Assembly (NCBI RefSeq): GCF_000359125.1
Contig: NZ_CAAF010000008.1
Location: forward strand, 1-64,000
Source of the DNA: Mesorhizobium sp. STM 4661
Lineage (GTDB): Bacteria; Pseudomonadota; Alphaproteobacteria; Rhizobiales; Rhizobiaceae
Direction: 5' to 3'
DNA length: 64,000 nt
Position numbers and translations under genes: made by a program
The notes under the pieces: model-generated
The model's database searches: none
What the model was told of the DNA's origin: nothing
The model's input: only the letters and a program-made list of their open reading frames with translations
Part shown: positions 44,227-53,488 of the stretch, in pieces
Position numbering within the stretch: the stretch's first letter is position 1
Layout of the letters: each line of letters begins with the position of its first letter

Positions 44227-44310
44227 GGTCAGCCTTGTCGCACAAAATGCGGACTGGCGTGAATTCCCTGAAGGTCGAATCGATTGCGCCAGCGGCGCGC
44301 AAGGCCGCGG

Positions 44311-45669
44311 TCAGGACCGGCCGGCGCTATAGGTCACGCGCCAGATGGTGCCGTTGCCGTCCTCGGTGACGATCAGCGCGCCGTCTTTGGCCACCGCCAC
44401 GCCGACCGGGCGGCCCCAGACCGCTTCGTCCGAGACGACGAAGCCGGTCATGAAATCCTCATATTCGCCGGTCGGCTTGCCATCCCTGAACTTCAGCCGC
44501 ACGACCTTGTAGCCGGTCCTGACGCCGCGGTTCCACGAACCGTGCAGGGCAACGAAAGCATCCCCCGGATAGTCGGGTGGAAAGCTTTTGCCGTCATAAA
44601 AGACGATGTTGAGCGGCGCCGAATGCGCCTGCATCAGCACGTCGGGAACGGTCGCCTTGCCGGCAAGGTCGGGTCGCTCGCCCTTGCGGCGCGGATCGTC
44701 GTTGTTGCCGATATAGTACCAGGGCCAGCCGTAGAAGGCGCCGTCCTTGACCGTCGTTGCATAGTCGAACGGCACATTGTCGCCAAGCGAGTCGCGCTCG
44801 TTGACGACGCACCAGAGCGCACCGGTGGTCGGCTGGATGGTCATGCCCGAACAATTACGCAGGCCGGTGGCCACGACCCTCCTGTTCTTGCCGTCCGGAT
44901 CGAAGGCCAGCACATCGGCGCGGCCATCCTCCATGCCCCAGGCCGCGCCCAGCGGCTTCGATTTCACCCAGGCGTCGAGGCCGCCCTCCGGTTCCTTCGC
45001 CATGCCTTCCTCGCCCACATTCGAGTTGGAACCGACCGACAAATAGAGTGTCTTGCCGTCTGGCGAGAAGGCGATGTCGCGGGTCCAGTGGCTCTTCCTG
45101 GGAATCTTGTCGACGATGGTCTCCGGCTTGCCCTGGGCTTTCAGGTCGCCGTTGCGATAGGCAAAACGCACGATGCTATCGCTGTTGGCGACATAGACCC
45201 ACTGCGGATCGTCGCCAGGCGGGTAAAAGGCAATGCCGTAAGGCCGCCTGAGGCTGCTGGCGAAGATAGACGTCTTGTCGGATTTCGCGCTGCCCTCGGC
45301 GAGACGATAGAGGCGTATCTGGCTGTCTTTGCTGTTGGCAACGAACAGGTCGCCGTTCGGGGCCACGCGGACGACGCGCGGATTGACGATGCCGGAGGCG
45401 ATGAGTTCGGCCGAAAAGCCCGGCGGCAGGATCGGCTTGGCTTCCTCGGGCCGTTGCACCACGCCGGGGCCGTTCGAGACGGATTCGGTTACATAAGGCG
45501 CCTGCAGATCCTCAGGCCTGATCAAGCGGCGCACGCCCGGCCGGTCGGCACGCCAGTCGCCGAAGGCGGCTTCGCCTTTCAGCACCGGCTCAGCCGCCTG
45601 CTGGGCGAAAGTCGTTGTGGCAAGAAACAAGGTTACGGGAATGGCCGCCAGACCGGCAAATCGGATCAT
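44311..45669 (-). CDS. Exported PQQ-type sugar dehydrogenase (sorbosone dehydrogenase-like)
   Basis: 452 codons from the ATG at 45669, which has GGAGGG upstream. A signal peptide (FAGLAAIPVTLFLATTTFAQ) leads to a six-bladed beta-propeller of the soluble glucose/sorbosone dehydrogenase type: PPGFSAELIASGIVNPRVVR, LRRPYGIAFYPPGDD, HWTRDIAFSPDGKTLYLSVG, DAWVKSKPLGAAWGMEDGRA, FVALHGSWNRGVRTGYKVVR. The His/Arg residues in these motifs are those that bind PQQ in the family. It would oxidise aldoses or related compounds in the periplasm. No PQQ synthesis gene is in the window. Confidence 0.9.
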   Translation of the reverse strand: MIRFAGLAAIPVTLFLATTTFAQQAAEPVLKGEAAFGDWRADRPGVRRLIRPEDLQAPYVTESVSNGPGVVQRPEEAKPILPPGFSAELIASGIVNPRVVRVAPNGDLFVANSKDSQIRLYRLAEGSAKSDKTSIFASSLRRPYGIAFYPPGDDPQWVYVANSDSIVRFAYRNGDLKAQGKPETIVDKIPRKSHWTRDIAFSPDGKTLYLSVGSNSNVGEEGMAKEPEGGLDAWVKSKPLGAAWGMEDGRADVLAFDPDGKNRRVVATGLRNCSGMTIQPTTGALWCVVNERDSLGDNVPFDYATTVKDGAFYGWPWYYIGNNDDPRRKGERPDLAGKATVPDVLMQAHSAPLNIVFYDGKSFPPDYPGDAFVALHGSWNRGVRTGYKVVRLKFRDGKPTGEYEDFMTGFVVSDEAVWGRPVGVAVAKDGALIVTEDGNGTIWRVTYSAGRS

Positions 45670-45762
45670 TCTGCCCTCCAGGATTCTACCCGAAGCAATA
45701 ACGGCCGGGCTCGACGGTCGTTCCCGACAGATGGTTCCGCACACGGGGAATTGAAGGAGGGC

Positions 45763-45960
45763 TCAGTTCCCTGCGGCGTAAAAATCGTCATCGAGACGCT
45801 TTTCCAGCGTGACGAGGTCGTCCGGCAATGGCAGGCCCATGGCGCGCATTTCCCGCAGCTTTTCGCGCAACTGCTCCTGGATCTCATGCTGGTCCTCGGG
45901 CTGATTGACCATTTCTTCCAGCAGCATGCTGATCTGGGCCTTGAATGATTCCAGCGCCAT
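45763..45960 (-). CDS. Small helical protein downstream of hrcA
   Basis: 65 codons with AGGAGA before the ATG. Entirely helical and acidic: ALESFKAQISMLLEEMVNQP, EDQHEIQEQLREKLREMRAM, GLPLPDDLVTLEKRLDDDFY. It starts 11 bases after the hrcA stop on the same strand, so it is in the hrcA transcript. It occupies the place where grpE often follows hrcA in other bacteria but is far too short for GrpE. Function unknown. Confidence 0.8.
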   Translation of the reverse strand: MALESFKAQISMLLEEMVNQPEDQHEIQEQLREKLREMRAMGLPLPDDLVTLEKRLDDDFYAAGN

Positions 45961-45971
45961 TCTTTTTCTCC

Positions 45972-47054
45972 TTACCTCAGCATCCGGGAAATAAGCTGCG
46001 CCGTATAGTCCACCATCGGCACTATGCGCGCATAGTTCAGCCGGGTCGGGCCGATCACCCCAAGCGCACCGACGACGCGGGCGTCCTTGTCGCGATAGGG
46101 CGCGACGACCAGCGACGAGCCCGACAGCGAAAACAGCTTGTTTTCCGAGCCGATGAAGATGCGAACGCCCGGCCCATCCTCGGCGAGGTCGAGCAGCTGG
46201 ATCAGTCCGTCCTGCGTCTCCAGATCCTCGAACAGGTGCCTGAGCAGCTCGATGTCGGCCTGGGCGGTGACGTTTTCCAGGAGATTGGCGCGGCCGCGCA
46301 CGATGAGGCGCGCCGGCAGGCCGCTGTCGGCGCCCGCCCAAACCGCCAGGCCCTTCTCGACCAGATCCTGCGACAGCGTGTCGAGGGCAGCTCTCGTCTC
46401 TTCCTTGATGCGGGCGATCTCGATGCGGGCCTCGGCCAGCGTGCGGCCGCGGATATGGGCGTTGAGGAAGTTCGAGGCCTCATGCAATTGCGACACGGTG
46501 ATGCCGGCGGGCAGGTCGACGACACGGTTTTCGACGTCGCCATTCTGCGAGACGAGCACGGCCAGCGCCTTGGTCGGCTCGAGCTGGATGAATTCGATGT
46601 GCTTCAGCGCCACTTCGTTCTTGGCGGCAAGCACGAGGCCGGCGCCGCGCGACATGCCGGACAGCATCTGGCTGGCTTCGGTCAGCATGTGCTCCAGCGT
46701 CGCGCCCGAGCCGGAAGCCCGCACCTGCGCCTCGATGACGCGGCGCTCCTCGTCGGAGAGGTCGCCAAGCTCCATGAAGGCATCGACGAAGAAACGCAGG
46801 CCCGCCTGCGTCGGCAGCCGGCCGGCCGAGATGTGCGGCGCATAGATCAGGCCGAGATGCTCGAGATCGCTCATCACGTTGCGGATGGTGGCCGGCGACA
46901 GCGACGACGGCAGGATGCGCGACAGGCTGCGCGAGCCGACCGGCTCGCCATCCCTGAGATAGGAATCGACAATGCGCCGAAAGATGTCGCGCGAGCGCAT
47001 GTCGAGCGATTGGAGCGCTGGTGACTGCGACGCGGGATCGACTGCCTTGGTCAT
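45972..47054 (-). CDS. hrcA: Heat-inducible transcription repressor HrcA
   Basis: 360 codons from the ATG at 47054; a TTG nine bases upstream is in frame and closer to a GGAGG. The N-terminal winged helix is [46 protein letters not shown], followed by [20 protein letters not shown]. The large C-terminal dimerisation domain has the late motif [20 protein letters not shown] and [20 protein letters not shown]. It represses groESL and dnaK-type genes through CIRCE sites. I see no CIRCE element in its own upstream region. It is divergent from rph. Confidence 0.96.
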   Translation of the reverse strand: MTKAVDPASQSPALQSLDMRSRDIFRRIVDSYLRDGEPVGSRSLSRILPSSLSPATIRNVMSDLEHLGLIYAPHISAGRLPTQAGLRFFVDAFMELGDLSDEERRVIEAQVRASGSGATLEHMLTEASQMLSGMSRGAGLVLAAKNEVALKHIEFIQLEPTKALAVLVSQNGDVENRVVDLPAGITVSQLHEASNFLNAHIRGRTLAEARIEIARIKEETRAALDTLSQDLVEKGLAVWAGADSGLPARLIVRGRANLLENVTAQADIELLRHLFEDLETQDGLIQLLDLAEDGPGVRIFIGSENKLFSLSGSSLVVAPYRDKDARVVGALGVIGPTRLNYARIVPMVDYTAQLISRMLR

Positions 47055-47210
47055 TCGGGCCAAAAACCTCCGATATCAAGGATATAGAGTTCGGCGGTAT
47101 CAGCGCAACCCGGTTGCGCCAGCGAGCCCCAGTCCATTTTCCTTTGCGCCATGCGCCCCATGCGGTTACAAGCCGGCCACGATTCCGAGAATAACAAGAA
47201 AGAAGCCTGA

Positions 47211-47927
47211 ATGCGCCCTTCCAAACGCCAACCCGACGAAATGCGCGCCATCTCCTTCGAGCGCGGCGTCTCCAAGCACGCGGAAGGCTCATGCCTGGTG
47301 AAATTCGGCGACACGCATGTTTTATGCACGGCGAGCCTGGAGGAGAAGGTGCCGGGCTGGATGCGCAATTCCGGCAAGGGCTGGGTGACGGCGGAGTACG
47401 GCATGCTGCCGCGTTCGACCGGCGAGCGCATGCGCCGCGAGGCCTCCGCCGGCAAGCAGGGCGGGCGCACGCTGGAAATCCAGCGGCTGATCGGCCGTTC
47501 GCTGCGCGCCGTGGTCGACCTGCAGGCGCTGGGCGAGCAGCAGATCACCGTCGACTGCGACGTGATCCAGGCCGATGGCGGCACGCGCACCGCCTCGATC
47601 ACCGGCGGCTGGGTGGCGCTTCATGACTGCCTGCGCTGGATGGAGGCAAGGCAGATGGCCAGCGTCGCCAAGGTGCTGAAGGACCATGTCGCGGCAATCT
47701 CCTGCGGCATCCATGACGGCCAGCCGGTCATCGACCTCGACTATCTCGAGGATTCCTCGGCCGGTACCGACGCCAATTTTGTCATGACCGGCAAGGGCGG
47801 TATCGTCGAGATCCAGGGCACCGCCGAGGGCGAGCCCTTTTCGGAAGAGCAGTTCGCGGCGCTGATGGGCCTGGCCAAGAAAGGCATCCAGCGCCTGGTC
47901 AGCCTGCAGCAGATGGCCGTGGTGTAA
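47211..47927 (+). CDS. rph: Ribonuclease PH
   Basis: 238 codons. A phosphate-dependent 3'-to-5' exoribonuclease that trims tRNA 3' ends. [20 protein letters not shown] opens the protein, and the conserved core is complete: [60 protein letters not shown], and [20 protein letters not shown]. Length is normal. The gene is divergent from hrcA, a layout found throughout Rhizobiales, and is followed by a 160-bp repeat element. Confidence 0.97.
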   Translation: MRPSKRQPDEMRAISFERGVSKHAEGSCLVKFGDTHVLCTASLEEKVPGWMRNSGKGWVTAEYGMLPRSTGERMRREASAGKQGGRTLEIQRLIGRSLRAVVDLQALGEQQITVDCDVIQADGGTRTASITGGWVALHDCLRWMEARQMASVAKVLKDHVAAISCGIHDGQPVIDLDYLEDSSAGTDANFVMTGKGGIVEIQGTAEGEPFSEEQFAALMGLAKKGIQRLVSLQQMAVV

Positions 47928-47949
47928 TTTCTCGAATGCCGAGCTTGTC

Positions 47950-48108
47950 CACCCCCCTCTGGCCTGCCGGCCATCTCCCCCTCAAGGGGGGAGATCGGAT
48001 ATCCAATCGGCTTTCGCCAACTGTCGGCGGCGCAGAATGTGCGGGGGCACTGAAGCTGCCAATCTCCCCCCTTGAGGGGGAGATGGCCGGCAGGCCAGAG
48101 GGGGGCGC
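47950..48108. repeat. 160-bp paired palindromic element downstream of rph
   Basis: Left arm CACCCCCCTCTGGCCTGCCG, inverted right arm ending GCCGGCAGGCCAGAGGGGGG, length 159. The spacer has CGGCTTTCGCCAACTGTCGG and the usual TGAAGCTGCC lead into the right arm. It ends three bases before the start codon of the next gene, so the repeat supplies the leader of the VOC gene. Confidence 0.8.
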
Positions 48109-48111
48109 CTC

Positions 48112-48522
48112 GTGACGCCCTCTGCCATTCTGGAATCTGCTCTCTACGTCACGGACCTCGCCGACGCCGAATCCTTCTACCGTGACGTCCTCGGCCTCGA
48201 TCTCCTCGGCAAGGTCGACGGCCGCCATCTCTTCTTCCGCTGCGGTGACGGCGTGCTGCTCATCTTCAATGCCGAGGCAACGAAAGTGCCGCCGGCGCGC
48301 GACGCCAGGCTGAAAGTGCCGCCGCATGGTACGGTCGGCGAAGGCCACCTCTGCTTTGCCGCAAGCGCGGACGAAATCGCGCGCTGGAAGGCCCATCTGG
48401 AAGCGAAGAAAATCGCCATCGAAAGCGAGTTCGAATGGCCGCAAGGCGGCCGCTCGATCTATATTCGCGACCCCTCCGGCAATTCGATCGAATTCGCCGA
48501 ACCAAGGATCTGGGGCATCTGA
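48112..48522 (+). CDS. Glyoxalase/VOC-family protein
   Basis: 136 codons from a GTG at 48112. A VOC metalloenzyme fold: [57 protein letters not shown] and the closing [20 protein letters not shown], with likely metal ligands His, Glu and His at the strand ends. The substrate is unknown. It overlaps rdgB by one base and lies where most relatives have rph directly followed by rdgB, so it appears to be an insertion into a conserved cluster. No ribosome binding site other than the repeat's G-run is seen before the start. Confidence 0.85.
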   Translation: MTPSAILESALYVTDLADAESFYRDVLGLDLLGKVDGRHLFFRCGDGVLLIFNAEATKVPPARDARLKVPPHGTVGEGHLCFAASADEIARWKAHLEAKKIAIESEFEWPQGGRSIYIRDPSGNSIEFAEPRIWGI

Positions 48523-49229
48523 TGCATTCGCCAACTGCACACTCGCCGACTGCCCATTCGCTTGACGGCAACAGGATCGTCGTCGCCAGCCACAATGAAG
48601 GCAAGCTGCGCGAATTCGCCGATCTGATGGCGCCCTTCGGCTTCGAAGCGAAGTCGGCAAAGGAATATGGCCTGCCGGAACCGGACGAGACCGGCACCAC
48701 CTTCGAGGAGAACGCCTATATCAAGGCTTTTGCCGCCGCCCGGGCGACCGGCTTGCCGGCTCTGTCGGACGATTCCGGCCTGTGCGTGGAAGCGCTTGAC
48801 GGCGCGCCCGGCGTCTACACCGCCAACTGGGCCGAAACCCCGGATGGTTCGCGCGACTTCGGCATGGCCATGCAGCGCACCGAGGTGGCGCTGCAGGACG
48901 TCGGCGCGGTCGATCCAGCCCAGCGCAAAGGCCGTTTCGTCGCCGTCATCTGCCTCGCCTTTCCCGATGGCGCCGCCGAATATTTCCGCGGCGAGGTCGA
49001 GGGCACGCTGGTGTGGCCGCCGCGTGGTGAGCTCGGCTTCGGCTATGATCCGGTATTCTTGCCGGACGGTTTCGAAAAGACCTTCGGCGAGATGAGTGCT
49101 GCGGAAAAGCATGGCTGGAAGCCCGGCCAGCCGGAGGCGCTGTCGCATCGCGCCCGCGCCTTCCAGAAATTCGCCCAAGCCCGATTGGATTTGGCGCGAT
49201 TGGATTTGGCCCGATCGGGTTCGAAATGA
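48522..49229 (+). CDS. rdgB: Non-canonical purine NTP pyrophosphatase (RdgB/HAM1)
   Basis: 235 codons. It hydrolyses dITP, dXTP and related damaged nucleotides to keep them out of DNA. Core motifs: [67 protein letters not shown] and [10 protein letters not shown]. Two oddities are visible: the N-terminus is a tandem repeat [12 protein letters not shown], and the C-terminus a repeat [10 protein letters not shown] coded by two GATTGGATTTGGC units. Both lie outside the catalytic core. It overlaps the VOC gene by one base and hemW by ATGA. Confidence 0.95.
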   Translation: MHSPTAHSPTAHSLDGNRIVVASHNEGKLREFADLMAPFGFEAKSAKEYGLPEPDETGTTFEENAYIKAFAAARATGLPALSDDSGLCVEALDGAPGVYTANWAETPDGSRDFGMAMQRTEVALQDVGAVDPAQRKGRFVAVICLAFPDGAAEYFRGEVEGTLVWPPRGELGFGYDPVFLPDGFEKTFGEMSAAEKHGWKPGQPEALSHRARAFQKFAQARLDLARLDLARSGSK

Positions 49230-50389
49230 CCATGCTGCTCGACCGCAGCCCCGGCTTCGGCGTCTACATCCACTGGCCATTCTGCGCGGCCAAGTGCCCC
49301 TATTGCGATTTCAACAGCCATGTCCGCCACCAGCCGGTCGACCAGGAGCGTTTCGCGCGTGTCTTCGAGACGGAGCTGGCGACAATGCGCGCCCGCACCG
49401 GGCCGCGCGAGGTGACCAGCATCTTTCTCGGCGGCGGCACGCCGTCGCTGATGCAGCCGCAGACCGTGGCGGCGGTGCTGGACGCCGTGGCAAAGAACTG
49501 GACGGTGCCCGATGGCATCGAGGTGACGCTGGAGGCCAACCCTTCATCCGTCGAGGCCGAGCGCTTTCGCGGCTATCGGGCGGCGGGCGTCAACCGGGTG
49601 TCGCTCGGCGTGCAGGCGCTGAACGACAAGGATTTGCGCTTCCTGGGCCGGTTGCACAATGTCGAGGAAGCGCTGCATGCGATCGGGCTGGCGCGCGAGA
49701 TTTTCCCGCGCCTCTCCTTCGACCTGATCTATGCACGGCCCGGCCAGACACCTGAAGCCTGGCAGACCGAACTCGAACAGGCGATCGGCCATGCCGCCGA
49801 CCATCTGTCGCTCTACCAGTTGACCATCGAGGAAGGCACGCCGTTCCACGCGCTGCATGCGGCGAAGAAATTCACCATTCCCGACAATGACCACGCCGCC
49901 GACCTCTATGCGCTGACGCAGGAGATCACGGCGGCGCACGGCCTGCCGGCCTACGAGATTTCCAACCACGCCAGGCCGGGCGCCGAAAGCCGGCACAATC
50001 TGACCTATTGGCGCTATGGCGAATATGTCGGCGTCGGTCCCGGCGCGCATGGCCGCTTCGTCGAGAATGGCCGCCGCATCGTCACGATCGCGGAGAGAAT
50101 GCCGGAGACCTGGGCCAATCTGGTCGAGGCCAAGGGCCATGGCATCACCGGCGGCGAAACCTTGAAGCGTTCGGAAGAAGCCGACGAGTTCCTGCTGATG
50201 GGGCTGCGGCTGGCCGAAGGCATCGATCTCACCCGCTACGAGGCGTTTTCCGGACGCGGCCTGTCGAGCGCGCGGCTGTCTGTGCTGCAGGGCGAGGGGC
50301 TGGTGGCGCCGATCGGCAACACCCGCCTGCGCGCCACGCCGGCCGGCATGATCGTGCTCGATGCAGTGGTGGCGGACCTTGCGCGTTGA
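49226..50389 (+). CDS. hemW: Haem chaperone HemW (radical-SAM, HemN-like)
   Basis: 387 codons overlapping the rdgB stop. The radical-SAM cluster motif is [10 protein letters not shown] near residue 22. The residue two after the third Cys is Phe rather than a fourth Cys, which separates HemW from true HemN coproporphyrinogen oxidases. Also present are [35 protein letters not shown] and [15 protein letters not shown]. HemW binds haem and passes it to respiratory enzymes. In many relatives it is followed by rsmI; here a block of four other genes intervenes. Confidence 0.94.
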   Translation: MTMLLDRSPGFGVYIHWPFCAAKCPYCDFNSHVRHQPVDQERFARVFETELATMRARTGPREVTSIFLGGGTPSLMQPQTVAAVLDAVAKNWTVPDGIEVTLEANPSSVEAERFRGYRAAGVNRVSLGVQALNDKDLRFLGRLHNVEEALHAIGLAREIFPRLSFDLIYARPGQTPEAWQTELEQAIGHAADHLSLYQLTIEEGTPFHALHAAKKFTIPDNDHAADLYALTQEITAAHGLPAYEISNHARPGAESRHNLTYWRYGEYVGVGPGAHGRFVENGRRIVTIAERMPETWANLVEAKGHGITGGETLKRSEEADEFLLMGLRLAEGIDLTRYEAFSGRGLSSARLSVLQGEGLVAPIGNTRLRATPAGMIVLDAVVADLAR

Positions 50390-50498
50390 GCTCAACCGCA
50401 AGCCAGCCGATCCATCGCGGACAATTTATCGTCTCGCACAAGAATGTTAGACACTCGGCTCAGTCAAATGAAGCAGTCGCATCCAACATGGGCCTGCC

Positions 50499-50819
50499 AT
50501 GAAGTTTCTGATCCATGAGACACTGCGAACTTTGAACACGGATGATGTTTTCGAGTTTGGCGTGACCGAGATTTCGAAATCCCGAGAGTACGACGACCTC
50601 TACGAAGCGGAGATTGTGTTCAGCAGAAACCAAAAATCGAAAAGACACAAAACGTCAGGCCTGAGTGAGTTCGACGTAGTTCGTAATTTTATGACGTATG
50701 TTGGGACAAACCTTAGAGCGCTGGCAAAAAACGATTTGGTGGAGTTCGACCTCAACGGACTTACCCTCGATCAGTACATACCGCTGACCAAGACAATACG
50801 TGAGATTTGGGATGAGTAA
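50499..50819 (+). CDS. Small protein of unknown function, less G+C-rich than neighbours
   Basis: 106 codons. No family recognised. The product is mixed alpha/beta and acidic: MKFLIHETLRTLNTDDVFEF, SREYDDLYEAEIVFSRNQKS, FDVVRNFMTYVGTNLRALAK, LNGLTLDQYIPLTKTIREIW. There is no signal peptide or membrane helix. A sampled line is about 52% G+C, lower than hemW and rsmI, and codon use includes several AAA and TTT codons, which points to transfer. It begins the accessory block between hemW and rsmI. Confidence 0.7.
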   Translation: MKFLIHETLRTLNTDDVFEFGVTEISKSREYDDLYEAEIVFSRNQKSKRHKTSGLSEFDVVRNFMTYVGTNLRALAKNDLVEFDLNGLTLDQYIPLTKTIREIWDE

Positions 50820-50849
50820 TTGCCTTAGTCGAATAGGTGCTGGCAGGTC

Positions 50850-51173
50850 TTGAAGAACGTCCTCTTCGTATGCAGCCAGAACCGCTTGCGCAGCCCGACC
50901 GCCGAGCAGGTGTTTTCCAAGCGCCGGGATATCGAGGTCGCCTCGGCGGGAACCAACCACGATGCCGATACGCCGCTGACGCATGAACTCGTCGCCTGGG
51001 CCGATATCATCTTCGTGATGGAGAAGGCCCATCGCGCCAAGCTGCAGAAGAAATTCAAGGCCAGCCTGAAGAAGGCGCGGGTGATCTGCCTCGATATTCC
51101 GGATGACTATGAATTCATGGACCCGGTTCTAATTCGGCTTCTGGAGACACGGGTTTCACGGTATCTCGGTTGA
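50850..51173 (+). CDS. Low-molecular-weight protein tyrosine phosphatase-like protein
   Basis: 107 codons from a TTG at 50850. It starts KNVLFVCSQNRLRSPTAEQV, with the C-x5-R phosphate loop at Cys8-Arg14, then EVASAGTNHDADTPLTHELV, IIFVMEKAHRAKLQKKF and ICLDIPDDYEFMDPVL, where Asp residues take the place of the general acid. It is shorter than the usual 140-160 residues of LMW-PTPs but has all active-site parts, like a known short subgroup. Its protein substrate is unknown. Confidence 0.85.
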   Translation: MKNVLFVCSQNRLRSPTAEQVFSKRRDIEVASAGTNHDADTPLTHELVAWADIIFVMEKAHRAKLQKKFKASLKKARVICLDIPDDYEFMDPVLIRLLETRVSRYLG

Positions 51174-51196
51174 GAGGCCACTTGCGAGGCATGCCA

Positions 51197-51634
51197 ATGA
51201 ACCTGACCGTTTCCTCCTGGCAGTTATGGGCGCTGTTGTCGGCGGCCTTCGCCGCGCTGACGGCGATCTTCGCCAAGGTCGGCATAGAAAACATCAATTC
51301 CGATTTCGCCACCTTTATCCGCACGATCATCATCCTCGTCGTGCTCGGCGCGATCCTTGCCGCCAGCGGCCAGTTCCAATCGCCGGGATCCATCTCGGGA
51401 AAAACCTGGCTTTTCCTTGGACTGTCCGGCCTGGCGACCGGCGCTTCCTGGCTCTGCTACTTCCGCGCCCTGAAAATCGGCAATGCGGCGCAGGTGGCGC
51501 CGATCGACAAGCTAAGCGTCGTGCTTGTGGCGGTGTTTGGCGCGGTCTTTCTCGGCGAGCGACTGTCCGGCGTGAACTGGCTTGGCGTCGCCCTTATCGC
51601 GGCGGGTGCGGTGCTGGTCGCCTATCGGGGGTAG
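51197..51634 (+). CDS. EamA-like half-size transporter
   Basis: 145 codons from the ATG at 51197, with GAGG seven bases upstream. Five hydrophobic segments in one EamA unit: WALLSAAFAALTAIFAKVGI, FIRTIIILVVLGAILAASGQ, WLFLGLSGLATGASWLCYFR, APIDKLSVVLVAVFGAVFLG and LGVALIAAGAVLVAYRG. This is the half-size form that would pair with itself; full DMT transporters have two such units. Substrate unknown. It is close behind the phosphatase gene. Confidence 0.88.
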   Translation: MNLTVSSWQLWALLSAAFAALTAIFAKVGIENINSDFATFIRTIIILVVLGAILAASGQFQSPGSISGKTWLFLGLSGLATGASWLCYFRALKIGNAAQVAPIDKLSVVLVAVFGAVFLGERLSGVNWLGVALIAAGAVLVAYRG

Positions 51635-51707
51635 CGGCACGCCCTCGCGGGCGCTTTTCGTTTCGAGACGGGTGATGAAGATATCGAAGCGATTGGGCAT
51701 CGTCCGG

Positions 51708-51899
51708 TCAGTGCTCCGTCGTGCTGTCGGTTTCGGTCCTGGCGTCAGCCAGCAGGCGACGCAAAAGCCGTTTGCCGGCTTCCCTGCTGTCGGCGGCGTT
51801 GGCGACTTCGGCAGGCAGGTTCTTGTCCTTCAGCGCGGCAAAGCGCTTGCGGCCGGCATAATAGGGTTCGAAAACGTCCTGTAGCTTCAGACTGTCCAT
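51708..51899 (-). CDS. Small helical protein of unknown function
   Basis: 63 codons with a strong GGAGGAGC before the ATG. Sequence MDSLKLQDVFEPYYAGRKRF, KDKNLPAEVANAADSREAGK, RLLRRLLADARTETDSTTEH: a short helical protein with a basic middle and acidic tail. The good ribosome binding site supports expression. It is alone on the minus strand between EamA and rsmI. No function can be assigned. Confidence 0.6.
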   Translation of the reverse strand: MDSLKLQDVFEPYYAGRKRFAALKDKNLPAEVANAADSREAGKRLLRRLLADARTETDSTTEH

Positions 51900-52059
51900 C
51901 CTGCTCCTCCCAAGAGATCAAGATAAAATCCGCAGGCACCGGTTTCGTTCCCTACTGTGGCGAAGGCATGGCGCCCCCTTGACATCTGCGTGGCTTTTGC
52001 AACCTGCCGTCAGCCGTGCCAAACAGGTCCAAATGCATGCAAGCGGCTAGAGGGCACCG

Positions 52060-52974
52060 GTGACCGGCGAATTGGCGAAACGCAGCTATGTGATCGGGCA
52101 AACCGAGCTGGCGGCCCGGCCGCTCGGGCCGGCGCTCTATCTGGTGGCGACGCCGATCGGCAATCTCGCCGACATCACGCTGCGGGCGCTGGAGACGCTG
52201 GCCGCCGCCGACATCGTCGCCTGCGAGGACACGCGGGTCAGCCGCGTGCTGCTCGACCGCTACGGCATCCGCCGCCGCACCACGGCCTATCATGAGCACA
52301 ATGCCGGCGAGGCCGGGCCGAAGCTGATCGCGGCACTCGAGGCCGGGCAGAGCGTGGCGCTGATTTCGGATGCCGGCACGCCGCTGATTTCCGATCCCGG
52401 CTACCGGCTGGTCGGCGAGGCGCTGGACCGCGGCATCCGCGTGGTGCCGATCCCCGGCCCGTCGGCGCCGCTTGCCGCGCTGACGGCTTCCGGCCTGCCT
52501 TCCGACGCCTTCCTGTTCGCCGGGTTTTTGCCGGTGAAATCGGGGCAGCGGCTGACCCGGCTGGAAGCGCTGAAAAGCGTGCCGGCGACGCTGATCTTCT
52601 TCGAATCACCACGCCGGCTGGCCGAGACGCTTCTGGCCATGGTCGAGGTGCTGGGCGGCGCCCGCAAGGCGGCGATCGGCCGCGAGCTGACCAAGACCTT
52701 CGAGGAAATGCGGACCGGTACCTTGCAGTCGCTCGCCGACCACTATGCGGCGGCCGACACGCCGAAGGGCGAAATCGTCATCTGTGTCGGCCCCGCCGAA
52801 ACCAAGGCAGACGAGCCTGAAGACATCGACCGACTGCTTATGTCGCTTGCGGCCGAGATGCCGGCCTCCAAGGCGGCGGCGGAAGCGGCAAAGATGACCG
52901 GCGGCCAGAAGCAGGCGCTGTACCGGCGGCTGCTCGAACTCAGGGATGTCGGTGGAGGCGAGGGTGGCGACTAA
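52060..52974 (+). CDS. rsmI: 16S rRNA (cytidine-1402-2'-O)-methyltransferase RsmI
   Basis: 304 codons from a GTG at 52060. The N-terminal tetrapyrrole-methylase fold has [59 protein letters not shown] and [17 protein letters not shown], all standard for RsmI. It uses S-adenosylmethionine to methylate C1402 in the ribosomal P-site region. It overlaps yraN by 29 bases, and the pair is the usual Rhizobiales arrangement. Confidence 0.95.
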   Translation: MTGELAKRSYVIGQTELAARPLGPALYLVATPIGNLADITLRALETLAAADIVACEDTRVSRVLLDRYGIRRRTTAYHEHNAGEAGPKLIAALEAGQSVALISDAGTPLISDPGYRLVGEALDRGIRVVPIPGPSAPLAALTASGLPSDAFLFAGFLPVKSGQRLTRLEALKSVPATLIFFESPRRLAETLLAMVEVLGGARKAAIGRELTKTFEEMRTGTLQSLADHYAAADTPKGEIVICVGPAETKADEPEDIDRLLMSLAAEMPASKAAAEAAKMTGGQKQALYRRLLELRDVGGGEGGD

Positions 52975-53344
52975 GCGTCAGGCCCTTCACCGCCGGCAGG
53001 CCTACAGGCGCGGCCATCGCGGCGAATGGCTGGCGTCAGCGGCGCTGATGCTGAAAGGCTACCGGATCCTGGCCCGCCGCCACCGCACGCGGTTCGGCGA
53101 GATCGACCTGATCGCGCGGCGCGGCGACCTGGTGCTGTTCGTCGAGGTCAAGGCGCGCCGCACGCTGATGGAAGCGATGGAGGCACTTGCCTACGAATCG
53201 GAGCGCCGCATCGAAAGGGCCGCCGATCTCTGGCTGTCGCGGCAGCCTGACTATGGAAAACTGTCGGTGCGCTTCGACATGGTGGCGGTGCTGCCGTGGC
53301 GCTGGCCGGTGCATGTCGAGAACGCTTTTTATGGGCGGAATTGA
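52946..53344 (+). CDS. yraN: YraN (UPF0102) nuclease-like protein
   Basis: 132 codons. The family motif runs [20 protein letters not shown], then [24 protein letters not shown], a PD-(D/E)xK-like core with Glu, Asp and the Glu-x-Lys pair. It is probably linked to DNA metabolism, but its substrate is not proven. The ATG overlaps the rsmI 3' end by 29 bases; a GTG 18 bases downstream is an alternative start. In relatives gshB commonly follows, but it is not found here. Confidence 0.92.
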   Translation: MSVEARVATKRQALHRRQAYRRGHRGEWLASAALMLKGYRILARRHRTRFGEIDLIARRGDLVLFVEVKARRTLMEAMEALAYESERRIERAADLWLSRQPDYGKLSVRFDMVAVLPWRWPVHVENAFYGRN

Positions 53345-53350
53345 GTGCCT

Positions 53351-53485
53351 TACCCTCCCCCTTGTGGGGAGGGTCGGCGAGCAAGCGACGCGAAGCGTCG
53401 TTGGCGAACCGGGGCGGGGGTATGGCGCCGACCCCCACCCCGATCCGCTTTGCGGATCGAAACCCTCCCCACAAGGGGGAGGGTA
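53351..53485. repeat. Inverted repeat pair between yraN and uppP
   Basis: TACCCTCCCCCTTGTGGGGA with GGGT (53351-53374) is repeated as a perfect reverse complement at 53462-53485. Inner hairpins include GACGCGAAGCGTC and GATCCGCTTTGCGGATC. It shares its arm core, CCTCCCC...TTGTGGGGAGG, with the inner element near 7169-7318. It lies between converging stops and may serve as a terminator for both genes. Confidence 0.8.
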
Positions 53486-53488
53486 AGC

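Noticed and set aside
44284..45948. A 554-codon plus-strand frame
   Set aside because: It is opposite the exported sugar dehydrogenase and shows only shadow-type composition.
47055..47210. A CIRCE operator in the hrcA-rph intergenic region
   Set aside because: I looked for TTAGCACTC-N9-GAGTGCTAA and found no acceptable match on either strand.
49226..50389. Assignment of the radical-SAM gene as hemN (coproporphyrinogen oxidase)
   Set aside because: The motif is CxxxCxxC followed by D-F without the fourth cysteine, which points to HemW.
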